Assembly (NCBI RefSeq): GCF_003412465.1
Contig: NZ_QTJV01000002.1
Location: 248,001 to 312,000 of the forward strand
DNA: 64,000 bases
DNA from: Chitinophaga silvisoli
GTDB lineage: Bacteria > Bacteroidota > Bacteroidia > Chitinophagales > Chitinophagaceae
Direction of reading: 5' to 3'
A program made the translations under genes and the position numbers. Numbering within the stretch: position 1 is the first letter of the stretch; the number at the start of each line of letters is the position of its first letter. Below the pieces are notes generated by a model that saw nothing but the letters and a program-made list of their open reading frames with translations, had not been told where the DNA came from and did not search any database. Positions 17,326 to 24,559 of this stretch are shown here, piece after piece.

Positions 17326-18744
17326 CTATAAAGTTTTAATATAGTAGGTGTAGACAATTTTGTTTTCAGGTTTTAACTCGAGCAGGGTATTCTTTACTGA
17401 CTCATATAGTGCGATATTCTCCGTTCCTTTCTCATTGATCCATTTGAATTTTTGTAGTTTTGGATTGTCTATATTAGGGGTTGCGGCAGTCAGCACAATA
17501 TTGATTCTTAATAATGTATCCGATTCGGCAGGTGAGAAATGAGGATCGAAAGTTATGCCCAATTCCACATGCTTATTATCGCTTTTATTGGTATTATCAA
17601 ATAAGGGTTGATTGAGGCGGAAGTAATTGGATAATGGCTGTAAGGTTGGTGGTTTATATTTGCAGGCCTCTTTCAGTGTGCCATCCTCATTATAACATTC
17701 AAGTAGAATAGCATCGCTTTCCCCGTCTGATATTTTTGTCTCTCCGTTCTTTCCTTTAATAGTTTTAGGAGGGTTATGAAGTGCGTAATCTGCTTTTGCA
17801 AAGTGTTCGAAATCTGAAGTTACATTATAGGTTAGTACTTCAAACGATTTGAAAGAATAGCTATCCTGGTTACTAAGATCTATGAAGAGATTGCGAAAGA
17901 TGTCAGAGAAGTTTGCATCGTCTTTGCGAATATCTGAAATATCTTTCCATCCAAGCCCTGAAGGGTAGTATTCATACAATTCACTTTTGATATACTGATC
18001 CTTCCTGAGGTCCAGGATATTCTTATCATTGTAAATACCGCCAGAGGTGGGATCAGGGTAATTGGTTGATAATGAATAAGCGTTTGTTGTCAGGTCGAAC
18101 CGGGTGCTATAAGCAGCTAATTTAGGAGCAAGTTTTGCCAGTAAGTTGTTAGTACAGTTAAAAATGGTGAAATAGATATGTTTATCCACATTACCTTCTT
18201 TATAATCTACTATGAAAAAATGGATGGAGTGACCTTTGGTCAGCCATTTTGAAAAAGGTATTTTCAGATAAGCTGTGTTAGTGACCTCCGTTTTATTAAT
18301 CCATTCTTCGAAATCTGTGATCAGGAGTGCATCATTATCTGCATCTGTAATTTTATCGACGGTCTTCTGAATAGGTGCCCAGATATCTTTATAGTTACTT
18401 TGATTATTTATTTCCTGCCCCAATTGAGTCGTATTGGTAATGGGCAATGAAGTGACCTCATTAGATCCCAGCTTAAATACTTCAAATTTATCTGTCAGTA
18501 TTGTATTGAAGCATTCCGACATCAGGCTGCTGACAGTTGAGGTCTTAAATGCATTGTTGATGCCTGCTGAGAAATCGATAAATAAGCCGGGGGTTCCTGT
18601 TTTAACATTCGACTGAACATTGTTATAGGTATTGAGGCGTTCAGCAAGTCCGGGGCCATAAGGATCAAAGGTTTCTTTATGCTTGCACCCTCCGAAGCAT
18701 ATTAATAACAGAAGGCCATATAAAAACCGGGAATTCATTCTCAT
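17326..18744 (-). CDS. vWA-like lipoprotein, first gene of the operon
   Basis: From ATG 18744 the protein is 472 residues with a lipoprotein signal: FLYGLLLLICFGGC, lipidated Cys at residue 20. An upstream in-frame ATG at 18792 would add 16 residues that spoil the signal, and ATG 18738 is an alternative. After the Cys, GLFIDFSAGI (53-62) looks like a vWA strand with a degenerate MIDAS (DxSxG instead of DxSxS). ALLITDFEEW further on matches a later vWA strand. The rest is not recognised. The mature protein is anchored on the periplasmic face or outer membrane. It heads the nine-gene operon, 2 bases before the three-helix membrane gene, and may be the sensor. Confidence 0.65.
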   Translation of the reverse strand: MRMNSRFLYGLLLLICFGGCKHKETFDPYGPGLAERLNTYNNVQSNVKTGTPGLFIDFSAGINNAFKTSTVSSLMSECFNTILTDKFEVFKLGSNEVTSLPITNTTQLGQEINNQSNYKDIWAPIQKTVDKITDADNDALLITDFEEWINKTEVTNTAYLKIPFSKWLTKGHSIHFFIVDYKEGNVDKHIYFTIFNCTNNLLAKLAPKLAAYSTRFDLTTNAYSLSTNYPDPTSGGIYNDKNILDLRKDQYIKSELYEYYPSGLGWKDISDIRKDDANFSDIFRNLFIDLSNQDSYSFKSFEVLTYNVTSDFEHFAKADYALHNPPKTIKGKNGETKISDGESDAILLECYNEDGTLKEACKYKPPTLQPLSNYFRLNQPLFDNTNKSDNKHVELGITFDPHFSPAESDTLLRINIVLTAATPNIDNPKLQKFKWINEKGTENIALYESVKNTLLELKPENKIVYTYYIKTL

Positions 18745-18850
18745 ATGTTTAGGAGTTAAGGCAATAGTCTTCCAGCAGCCCTGACAATGCATCAGCGCCA
18801 GAACAAACTATCTGGAAAAATTCATGAATAAGTGTTGTAAAACCAGTTGA

Positions 18851-18866
18851 AAATTAGAACTAATTT
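18851..18866. promoter_or_regulatory. Perfect palindrome upstream of the nine-gene operon
   Basis: AAATTAG-AA-CTAATTT, seven-base arms around two bases, lies ~107 bases upstream of the lipoprotein start at 18744. It is the only strong palindrome in that intergenic region apart from the terminator, so it is a candidate operator. Confidence 0.4.
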
Positions 18867-18890
18867 CCAATGCAGCAAGTGTAGAAACGC

Positions 18891-18914
18891 AAAAAGGGGA
18901 TTAATCCCCTTTTT
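18891..18914. terminator. Terminator of the SDR gene
   Basis: AAAAAGGGGA-TTAA-TCCCCTTTTT type hairpin, perfectly symmetrical. It lies 25 bases after the minus-strand SDR stop codon at 18939 and insulates it from the downstream operon. Confidence 0.8.
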
Positions 18915-18938
18915 AAAAATGACGTTTGAATATTTGCC

Positions 18939-19802
18939 TTATTTTAAATATCCTCCTTTTACTATATCCTCCAAAATCCCTCTCTCCTTCGGCTCCCAGC
19001 CCAGAATCTTCTTCGTCTGCTCTGCCGAAGGCACCACTCCCATCCCCGCAAAATGCATAAACCAACCAAAATGTTCTTCCGCTGCTGCCCCCGTCTTACT
19101 TACTACCGGAATATTCAATCCCTTGCCAATAGCAGTCGCTATCTCCTTAAACGGCACTCCCACTTCATCCACCGCATGAAACACTTTCTGTGAAGGCAAT
19201 TTTTCCAAGATCAACCTATACAACACTGCTGCATCAAAACGGTGTACTGCTGCCCAGGTATTATTTCCTTCACCAATATAAGCAGATTCACCTTTTGCTT
19301 TTGCCAGGTTAATAACGATAGGTACAAACCCATGATCACCTGCTCCATGTGTAGTTGGCGGCAGTCTTACGATATATGCGCCTACTTTTGCCGCTGCCTC
19401 TTCAGTAGCCGCTCTCGCTACTTTATCTGATGGCGGCGGTGTATCACTTTCATCCACCGGACGACCATAATTTAATAAGCCAATAGCTGATGTAACAATG
19501 AGTGGGCGATGAGTTGCACCTAATGCCAATATCAACTGGTGATCTTCAAGACTGCTCTCTTTAAAGCGTGAGAAATCATGATTGAAAGCCGTATGAATGA
19601 TTGCATCACATTGTGCTGCTCCTGCCTTTACACTTTCATGATCCGTAATATCGCCTCTGTGTACTTCAGCGCCCGTCTTCGCTAATTCCACTGCTGTACT
19701 GTCTGAGCGTACCAAACCTAATACCTGGTGACCTGCCTGTAAGAGTTCCTTTACGATAGCGGAGCCTACAAATCCAGAAGCTCCTGTAACAAATACCCGC
19801 AT
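18939..19802 (-). CDS. Atypical extended SDR family NAD(P)-dependent epimerase/reductase
   Basis: 287 residues, cytosolic. The Rossmann dinucleotide motif TGASGFVG lies at residues 6-13, followed by LVRSDSTAVELAKTGAEVHRGD for the adenine/phosphate site. The usual catalytic YxxxK is not obvious: the region after SAIGLLNYGRP carries TEEAAAKVGAYIVRLPPT, as in atypical extended SDRs close to nucleoside-diphosphate-sugar epimerases. Substrate unknown. A Crp/Fnr gene lies 77 bases upstream on the same strand, with a palindrome in the gap, so redox- or stress-dependent control by that regulator is plausible. Confidence 0.85.
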   Translation of the reverse strand: MRVFVTGASGFVGSAIVKELLQAGHQVLGLVRSDSTAVELAKTGAEVHRGDITDHESVKAGAAQCDAIIHTAFNHDFSRFKESSLEDHQLILALGATHRPLIVTSAIGLLNYGRPVDESDTPPPSDKVARAATEEAAAKVGAYIVRLPPTTHGAGDHGFVPIVINLAKAKGESAYIGEGNNTWAAVHRFDAAVLYRLILEKLPSQKVFHAVDEVGVPFKEIATAIGKGLNIPVVSKTGAAAEEHFGWFMHFAGMGVVPSAEQTKKILGWEPKERGILEDIVKGGYLK

Positions 19803-19857
19803 AAATAAATGATTTAATTTGTTGGTACAAAAGTCACAGAATGCTGTCGTGAAAATG

Positions 19858-19871
19858 TGGTCATTTGACCA
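19858..19871. promoter_or_regulatory. TGGTC-N4-GACCA palindrome upstream of the SDR gene
   Basis: Symmetrical site with the half-site length and spacing of Crp/Fnr operators (compare TTGAT-N4-ATCAA). It lies 56 bases upstream of the SDR start and next to a Crp/Fnr gene. Candidate operator. Confidence 0.4.
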
Positions 19872-19879
19872 TAATTTAA

Positions 19880-20458
19880 TTATCGATGTAACTGTGCGTG
19901 CCGGATGCGGGTCAATGTCTTTAATGACATGCCCAGATAAGCTGCAATCATATGAAGTGGGATACGGGGGAGTAATTCAGGGTTGTTACGAACGAAGTCT
20001 TCATACTTCTCTTCAGGTGTGCTGCTGAGCGTAGTAAACAGCCTTTGCCGGCTGTTATAATTATTTCTTGAGGCTAACTGCTGGGAATACCTGTCCAGGG
20101 CCGGGATATCCTTTAGTAAGCGATCAAAATCCTCCTTATTCCATTGCAATACATCAGCACGCTCTATAGCGGATATATTGAATTTTGTCGCCGTTTGGAG
20201 GTGGTAGCTCTCGGGATCCAGGATCCAGTTATTTTCTGAAGAGAATTGTAATATGTATTCGGCACCGTCTGCAGCTGTACCATAGCTGCGTAATAATCCT
20301 TTTATTACAAAGGTCTTATGCCGGCACACCTGGCCTTGCTGAAGCAGGTTCTCTCCCCGATGCAGGGACCTGGGAATGGCGAAGGCGCAGATCTGGTCTA
20401 CCTCCTCACTGGTGAGATTCGTCAACGTGCGGCAATATGTTTGAAATTCAGGGATCAT
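19880..20458 (-). CDS. Crp/Fnr family transcriptional regulator
   Basis: Starting at ATG 20458 gives 192 residues (MIPEFQTYCRTLTNLTSEE), the usual length. An ATG at 20497 adds 13 poorly conserved residues. Residues ~20-110 form a cyclic-nucleotide-binding fold (RGENLLQQGQVCRHKTFVIKG, then LLRSYG). The C-terminus has a winged helix with IPLHMIAAYLGMSLKTLTRIR, the recognition helix typical of Bacteroidota Crp proteins. No cysteine cluster for an FeS site is present. It probably controls the SDR gene directly downstream on the same strand. Confidence 0.87.
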   Translation of the reverse strand: MIPEFQTYCRTLTNLTSEEVDQICAFAIPRSLHRGENLLQQGQVCRHKTFVIKGLLRSYGTAADGAEYILQFSSENNWILDPESYHLQTATKFNISAIERADVLQWNKEDFDRLLKDIPALDRYSQQLASRNNYNSRQRLFTTLSSTPEEKYEDFVRNNPELLPRIPLHMIAAYLGMSLKTLTRIRHAQLHR

Positions 20459-20561
20459 ATGCACACTAAAATTAACGCTGAAAAGAAATTTCACCAAATA
20501 CTTTCATTCCGGAAATATATTAGCTTTCTTTCCCGGCAATTTAGCATCCTCTCTACATTTT

Positions 20562-20691
20562 GGAATTAGGACGAAGGATGTTGTGGTGGTGAGGTTTTAT
20601 ACGGGGGAGAAGAGGAATGTGTATGGAGATGTGAAGGCGGTGATGGATATGGAGATTGAGGAAGTTGTGAATGGAGAATGATGATAAGGAG
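20562..20691 (+). pseudogene. Possible C-terminal remnant of an unknown gene
   Basis: A plus-strand frame ends at TGA 20689-20691 and reads like a real protein end (KDVVVVRFYTGEKRNVYGD, then MDMEIEEVVNGE). No credible start is seen upstream, where the Crp gene occupies the other strand. It looks like a leftover 3' end. The origin is unknown and chance cannot be excluded. Confidence 0.25.
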
Positions 20692-20723
20692 GTATTGGCG
20701 ACCTTTTAAATAAAGATATAGAT

Positions 20724-20748
20724 AAGTAGCCCCCGGTTGGGGCTACTT
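20724..20748. terminator. Terminator after the MazG-like gene
   Basis: AAGTAGCCCC (20724-20733) pairs with GGGGCTACTT (20739-20748) around a five-base loop. It lies 24 bases beyond the minus-strand MazG-like stop. Confidence 0.7.
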
Positions 20749-20772
20749 CTATTGTAAGGTATCCGGAGACAT

Positions 20773-21078
20773 CTAATCTAAAACATCTTCCGTTCTGGTG
20801 AGAAATTTATTGACCGCATCCTCTATGTTTAGATCCATTCTATTTGCTAATACAATCAGCCACCAGATAGACTCCCCTAATTTATGTTCCAGTTCGGCAG
20901 GGGTATTCCCTTTAGGCCAGCGAACTTGCTGGGACATGGTATACCGCCCTATTAATGCGGCATCCGTTAAGAATGCAAGTGCATCCTCTTCAACAGACCA
21001 TTTGTTACCATGGTGACGTTCCTCTATTTGATGATAACGTTCACGAATTGCCAATGAGCGGTTTATTATTTCCTGCAT
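20773..21078 (-). CDS. MazG-like nucleotide pyrophosphohydrolase-like protein
   Basis: 101 residues, all-helical. ERHHGNKWSVEEDALAFLTDA, then LEHKLGESIWWLIVLANRMDLNIEDAVNKF, resemble the MazG-like fold, where acidic residues bind Mg2+ for NTP hydrolysis. The canonical EExxE metal motif is incomplete, so activity is uncertain. It begins 4 bases after the AraC stop, so the two are co-transcribed. Confidence 0.6.
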   Translation of the reverse strand: MQEIINRSLAIRERYHQIEERHHGNKWSVEEDALAFLTDAALIGRYTMSQQVRWPKGNTPAELEHKLGESIWWLIVLANRMDLNIEDAVNKFLTRTEDVLD

Positions 21079-21082
21079 AAAT

Positions 21083-21985
21083 TTAATTAAATGAATGGCG
21101 GTAATCTAAAGGAGATACCTGTGTTTGTTTTTTGAAGAATTTATTGAAGGATTGAGGATACTCAAAACCTAACTGATAAGCAATTTCGCCTATGGTCAGG
21201 GAGGTAGTGCTCAGGAGTTCCCGGGCTTTTTCTGTCATTTTTGCCTGGAGGTATTGTTGGGTATTCATACCTGTGACGGAGCGTAGCATATCACTCAAAT
21301 ACCGCTGGGACACGTGTAATTTCTCTGCCAATGTAACAACTGAAGGGATGCCTTCGAATAATCCTGCATCGCGATCAAAGTAATCAGATAACAACTGGTC
21401 CAGCGTGGACAGCATATCATTGTGTACTGCCTTTCTGGTGATGAATTGCCTGTTATAATAGCGATTGCTATAGTTGAGGAGTTGTTCTATCTGGGAGATG
21501 ATGATATCCTGGCTGAAATGATCGATAGAAGAAGAGAGTTCATGTTGTATGCTGTTAAAGATTCCCATGATGATTTCTTTCTCCTGTTCGGATAAATGTA
21601 GTGCTTCGTTCACTGCATAAGAAAAGAAGCCGTAATTTTTTATTGTTTTTGCTAAGGGATAATTACGCAGGAAATCGGCGTGAATGATCAGTGAGCGGCC
21701 GCTGTAATCAGCTTCTTCTGGAGATGCTGATATTACCTGCATGGGGGACGAGAAGCTCATACCACCGGCATCAAAATCATAATGTCGTTGTCCGTATTTA
21801 ATGCGGCCGGAGAAATTGAATTTGAAGGAGATTTTATACATATTCAGCACCAGCGCTTTTGATAGTTCTGTTACATCTGCTGTGATGTTGGCATAATCAG
21901 AAAGGCTGATGAGTGGGTGCATAGGCGCTGGCAGGCCCAGCGCTCTGTGCAGTTCTGATACGGAATTGAATATGTAATTTTCCAT
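21083..21985 (-). CDS. AraC family transcriptional regulator (paralogue A)
   Basis: 300 residues. The N-terminal cupin-like sensing domain (to ~185) includes RIKYGQRHYDFDAGGMSF. The C-terminal AraC DNA-binding domain (~205-300) has two helix-turn-helices, with LAEKLHVSQRYLSDMLRSVTG and IGEIAYQLGFEYPQSFNKFFK. It is clearly homologous along its whole length to the AraC gene at 24560. It is followed by the MazG-like gene and preceded, 58 bases upstream, by an SDR gene on the same strand that it may regulate. Confidence 0.92.
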   Translation of the reverse strand: MENYIFNSVSELHRALGLPAPMHPLISLSDYANITADVTELSKALVLNMYKISFKFNFSGRIKYGQRHYDFDAGGMSFSSPMQVISASPEEADYSGRSLIIHADFLRNYPLAKTIKNYGFFSYAVNEALHLSEQEKEIIMGIFNSIQHELSSSIDHFSQDIIISQIEQLLNYSNRYYNRQFITRKAVHNDMLSTLDQLLSDYFDRDAGLFEGIPSVVTLAEKLHVSQRYLSDMLRSVTGMNTQQYLQAKMTEKARELLSTTSLTIGEIAYQLGFEYPQSFNKFFKKQTQVSPLDYRHSFN

Positions 21986-22043
21986 ACTTCAAAGTTAGGT
22001 AATAATGGTATGCTGAAGTGAATTGATAGTATAGTTAGGTTAC

Positions 22044-22847
22044 TTACCTGTATAGTTCATTAACCAGTTCACGATGTTTTTCCAATCCTAACTGCTCCCT
22101 CTTTTTATACGCATCAATGGCATCGGGGCCCGCGGCGTAGCGCATCTGGTCTTTGCCATCTGTGGCTGCTTCGTATACAACCTGTGCAATAGCTTCGGCT
22201 GGCGAGAACTGCATGAGTGTACCATCGCTGAAACCGGCCAGCATTCTATCATATAAAGGCTGATAGGCCGGGTGTTGTGCTACATCCATGGCTGCAGCAG
22301 CGAAATTAGAAATGATGCCGCCGGGAGCGACAGTTTTAAATTGGATACCGAATGATTTCAGATCGTAGCCCATACCTTCACTCCAGCCTTCCAGGGCAAA
22401 TTTGGTTGCATCGTATACAGATGCTAATGGATTGGCAACGATGCCAACGATGGAAGTGGTGGTGATGAAGATACCTTTGATATTGTTCTCCCTGAAGTAC
22501 TTTACGAATGGGTGTGCTACGCGCAATACACCTATAAAGTTAGTGTCTATCTGCCGGGTGATTTGTGAGATGGAATAGGCTTCAAAGGGGCCGACCAGGC
22601 CATAACCCGCATTATTAAATACCACATCGATAGGAGATATGGCGATGGCTTTTTGAAAAGTATCGGCGATCTGTGCTTCATTTGTTACATCCAAAGGTAA
22701 TAGATGTACATGATCCAGTTTTGATAGTACTGTTTCTTTTTCGGGTGTGCGCATGGTGGCGATGACCCGCCAGCCTTTGGACTGAAATAATTGGGCGGCT
22801 GCCTTGCCTAAGCCGGAAGAAGCTCCGGTGATGAAGATGGTTTGCAT
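22044..22847 (-). CDS. Classical SDR oxidoreductase
   Basis: 267 residues. TGASSGLG (6-13) is the cofactor-binding motif. NNAGYG near residue 85 supports the fold. The catalytic set is Ser in TTTSIVG and the YDATK motif near ~145 (Y-x-x-x-K). The layout matches Bacteroidota short-chain dehydrogenases of unknown substrate that neighbour AraC regulators. A -7-like CATCTTTG lies upstream of the start, next to a 23-bp tandem repeat array. Confidence 0.9.
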   Translation of the reverse strand: MQTIFITGASSGLGKAAAQLFQSKGWRVIATMRTPEKETVLSKLDHVHLLPLDVTNEAQIADTFQKAIAISPIDVVFNNAGYGLVGPFEAYSISQITRQIDTNFIGVLRVAHPFVKYFRENNIKGIFITTTSIVGIVANPLASVYDATKFALEGWSEGMGYDLKSFGIQFKTVAPGGIISNFAAAAMDVAQHPAYQPLYDRMLAGFSDGTLMQFSPAEAIAQVVYEAATDGKDQMRYAAGPDAIDAYKKREQLGLEKHRELVNELYR

Positions 22848-22940
22848 GTGTTGCTGTGTTTATTGTACAGCAAAGATGGATTAAGCAGATAGGGCGGATG
22901 TGTCCAGGTTGGTAAATGTTGTATCCAGATTTTCCGTTTG

Positions 22941-23032
22941 CGGGATGGCTGATGTGAAGTCTGCGGGATGGCTTCTTTGAATTTTGCTGCATGGCTCTTG
23001 TGAAGATTGCGGCACGGCTCCTGTGAAGGTTC
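22941..23032. repeat. 23-bp imperfect tandem repeat, four copies
   Basis: Four consecutive 23-base units (22941-22963, 22964-22986, 22987-23009, 23010-23032) share a GGATGGCT...TGTGAA core, with a partial fifth copy after. The period is not a multiple of three and stops occur in the surrounding frames, so it is non-coding. It lies between the SDR start (22847) and the DoxX-like stop (23068). Confidence 0.75.
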
Positions 23033-23067
23033 CGCATGAATGCACCACCTTCCCCCCACTACACACC

Positions 23068-23430
23068 TTAGCCATTTACAGGTAGGCGGGATGGATAATG
23101 GTAGCTAAAATAAGACACCCCCAATATAACCGCCGCCAGTAAAGCAGAGAAAGGGAAGCCATCACCGGAACAACAATGGGCGATGACACCGGAAATAATT
23201 GTAATTGTGAAGCCGGCATAAGCCCATTCTTTAACAGATCCTTTTAGGAAGAGAAGCACAGCAATACCAATGACCTTGGCGACAGCCAATTCTATTCTAA
23301 AGTAATCAGGGAAGCCAAAGTGGACACACAGTGCTTTGGCTTCAGGTTTGGTAATGTAGAAGAATGCATTTAAGCCCATCCAAAGAGAGAGCAGGCTTGT
23401 AGAGATCCAGTAGCTGATTTTTGTTTTCAT
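23068..23430 (-). CDS. DoxX-like membrane protein
   Basis: Using ATG 23430 gives 120 residues (MKTKISYWISTSLL) with four hydrophobic helices, as in DoxX-like small membrane proteins. The family pattern is present: GLNAFFYITKPEA, then FPDYFRIELAVAKVIGIAVLL, and GAHC-like IAHCCSGD before the last helix. A longer start at 23490 would place the divergent promoter inside the gene and is unlikely. A perfect TAnnTTTG (TACCTTTG) ends four bases before this ATG. Divergent to the NmrA-like gene. Confidence 0.85.
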   Translation of the reverse strand: MKTKISYWISTSLLSLWMGLNAFFYITKPEAKALCVHFGFPDYFRIELAVAKVIGIAVLLFLKGSVKEWAYAGFTITIISGVIAHCCSGDGFPFSALLAAVILGVSYFSYHYPSRLPVNG

Positions 23431-23434
23431 GTAG

Positions 23435-23442
23435 CAAAGGTA
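23435..23442 (-). promoter_or_regulatory. Promoter -7 element of the DoxX-like gene
   Basis: On the minus strand TACCTTTG is a perfect match to the Bacteroidota -7 consensus. It sits four bases before ATG 23430, implying a leaderless or almost leaderless transcript. Confidence 0.5.
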
Positions 23443-23464
23443 TCCGCCCGGGAGCTGGAGTACG

Positions 23465-23478
23465 ATAACATATGTTAT
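23465..23478. promoter_or_regulatory. ATAAC-ATAT-GTTAT palindrome in divergent promoter region
   Basis: A perfect 14-base palindrome lies in the gap between the DoxX-like and NmrA-like genes. It overlaps the expected -33 region of the DoxX-like promoter and could control both genes. Confidence 0.45.
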
Positions 23479-23498
23479 GGATTTGAACACAACAATCT

Positions 23499-23506
23499 TA
23501 GATTTG
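23499..23506 (+). promoter_or_regulatory. Possible -7 element of the NmrA-like gene
   Basis: TAGATTTG matches TAnnTTTG perfectly, 53 bases before ATG 23560. No TTG is seen at the ideal distance upstream. Confidence 0.35.
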
Positions 23507-23559
23507 GTTACACCGGGAGCACCAGTTATCAGGAGCTTTGTATTACAAAATCAAACATC

Positions 23560-24459
23560 ATGAAAATCGTATTAACAGGTTCCATAGGGCATATCGGGCT
23601 CCCACTCGCCCAGCTGTTGACCCAACAGGGACATGAATTAACTATCATCAGCAGTAAGGAAGACAGGGCTAATGCCATCAGGGCGCTTGGCGCTACACCG
23701 GCAGTGGGCGCTATTGAAGATGTGGATTTCCTGACTAAAACATTCACAGGTGCGGACCTGGTGTATACCATGATCCCTCCTATTGTCAACTACTTTGATC
23801 CTACCGTAGATCTGTTTGCTGAATGTCAGAAAGTGGCGGACAATTTTACTAAGGCGATTAAGCAGGCAGGCGTGAAAAGGGTGATTCACCTGAGTAGTAT
23901 TGGCGCTCACCTCGAACATGGTTCCGGGTTGATTAAACTGCATTACAATGTAGAGCAGGCATTGAACACACTTGCTGATACAGACATCACCTTCATGCGC
24001 CCGGTAGGTTTTTATTATAACTTATATGCATATATTGGTTTAATTAAACAACAGGGTGTGATAGCTGCTAATACCGGCGGAGATGATATCGCTACCCTGG
24101 TAGCACCATCTGACATTGCAGCGGCTATTGCCGATGAAATTTCGCTGCCGGTTGCTCATAGAAGGGTAAGATATGTGGTGAGTGATGAGCTGACCTGTAA
24201 TGAGGTTGCACGGATTTTAGGTGAAGCGATTGGTAAGCCGGATTTGCAATGGGTAACGCTTACTAACGAACAATACCTGCAAGGATTGATTGCTGCAGGC
24301 ATGCAACCTGCTATTGCAGCGGGCATGGTGGAAATGTATGCCAGCGTGCATGAAGGTATTTTGTCCGCTGATTATTTTAAGAACAGACCTGCTGAGTTTG
24401 GGAAGGTGAAAGTGAAGGATTTCGCGAAAGACTTTGCAGTGGCATATGCAGCGAAATAA
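23560..24459 (+). CDS. NmrA-like NAD(P)-binding SDR protein
   Basis: 299 residues with an N-terminal Rossmann motif, TGSIGHIG (6-13). There is no YxxxK catalytic pair, but PVGFYYNLYAYIGLI and the substrate-lobe region are typical of NmrA/HSCARG-type proteins that sense NADP(H) or reduce quinone-like substrates. Divergently transcribed from the DoxX-like gene and followed by a plus-strand AraC gene 100 bases on. The gene order regulator plus SDR recurs on both strands in this region. Confidence 0.88.
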   Translation: MKIVLTGSIGHIGLPLAQLLTQQGHELTIISSKEDRANAIRALGATPAVGAIEDVDFLTKTFTGADLVYTMIPPIVNYFDPTVDLFAECQKVADNFTKAIKQAGVKRVIHLSSIGAHLEHGSGLIKLHYNVEQALNTLADTDITFMRPVGFYYNLYAYIGLIKQQGVIAANTGGDDIATLVAPSDIAAAIADEISLPVAHRRVRYVVSDELTCNEVARILGEAIGKPDLQWVTLTNEQYLQGLIAAGMQPAIAAGMVEMYASVHEGILSADYFKNRPAEFGKVKVKDFAKDFAVAYAAK

Positions 24460-24559
24460 TAAAAACCTGAGTAGTGCTGCTGAGTTACCTGCAGCCTTAC
24501 AAGATCGATTTTAACAACACTGCACACTGCCTTTTGCCACAAAATAATTACCTTGTATT

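Noticed and set aside
18745..18792. Upstream ATG 18792 as start of the operon lipoprotein
   Set aside because: It would put 16 polar residues before the lipoprotein signal and prevent normal lipobox recognition.
22941..23032. CRISPR array
   Set aside because: The units are directly contiguous without spacers, degenerate and only 23 bases; no cas genes in the window.
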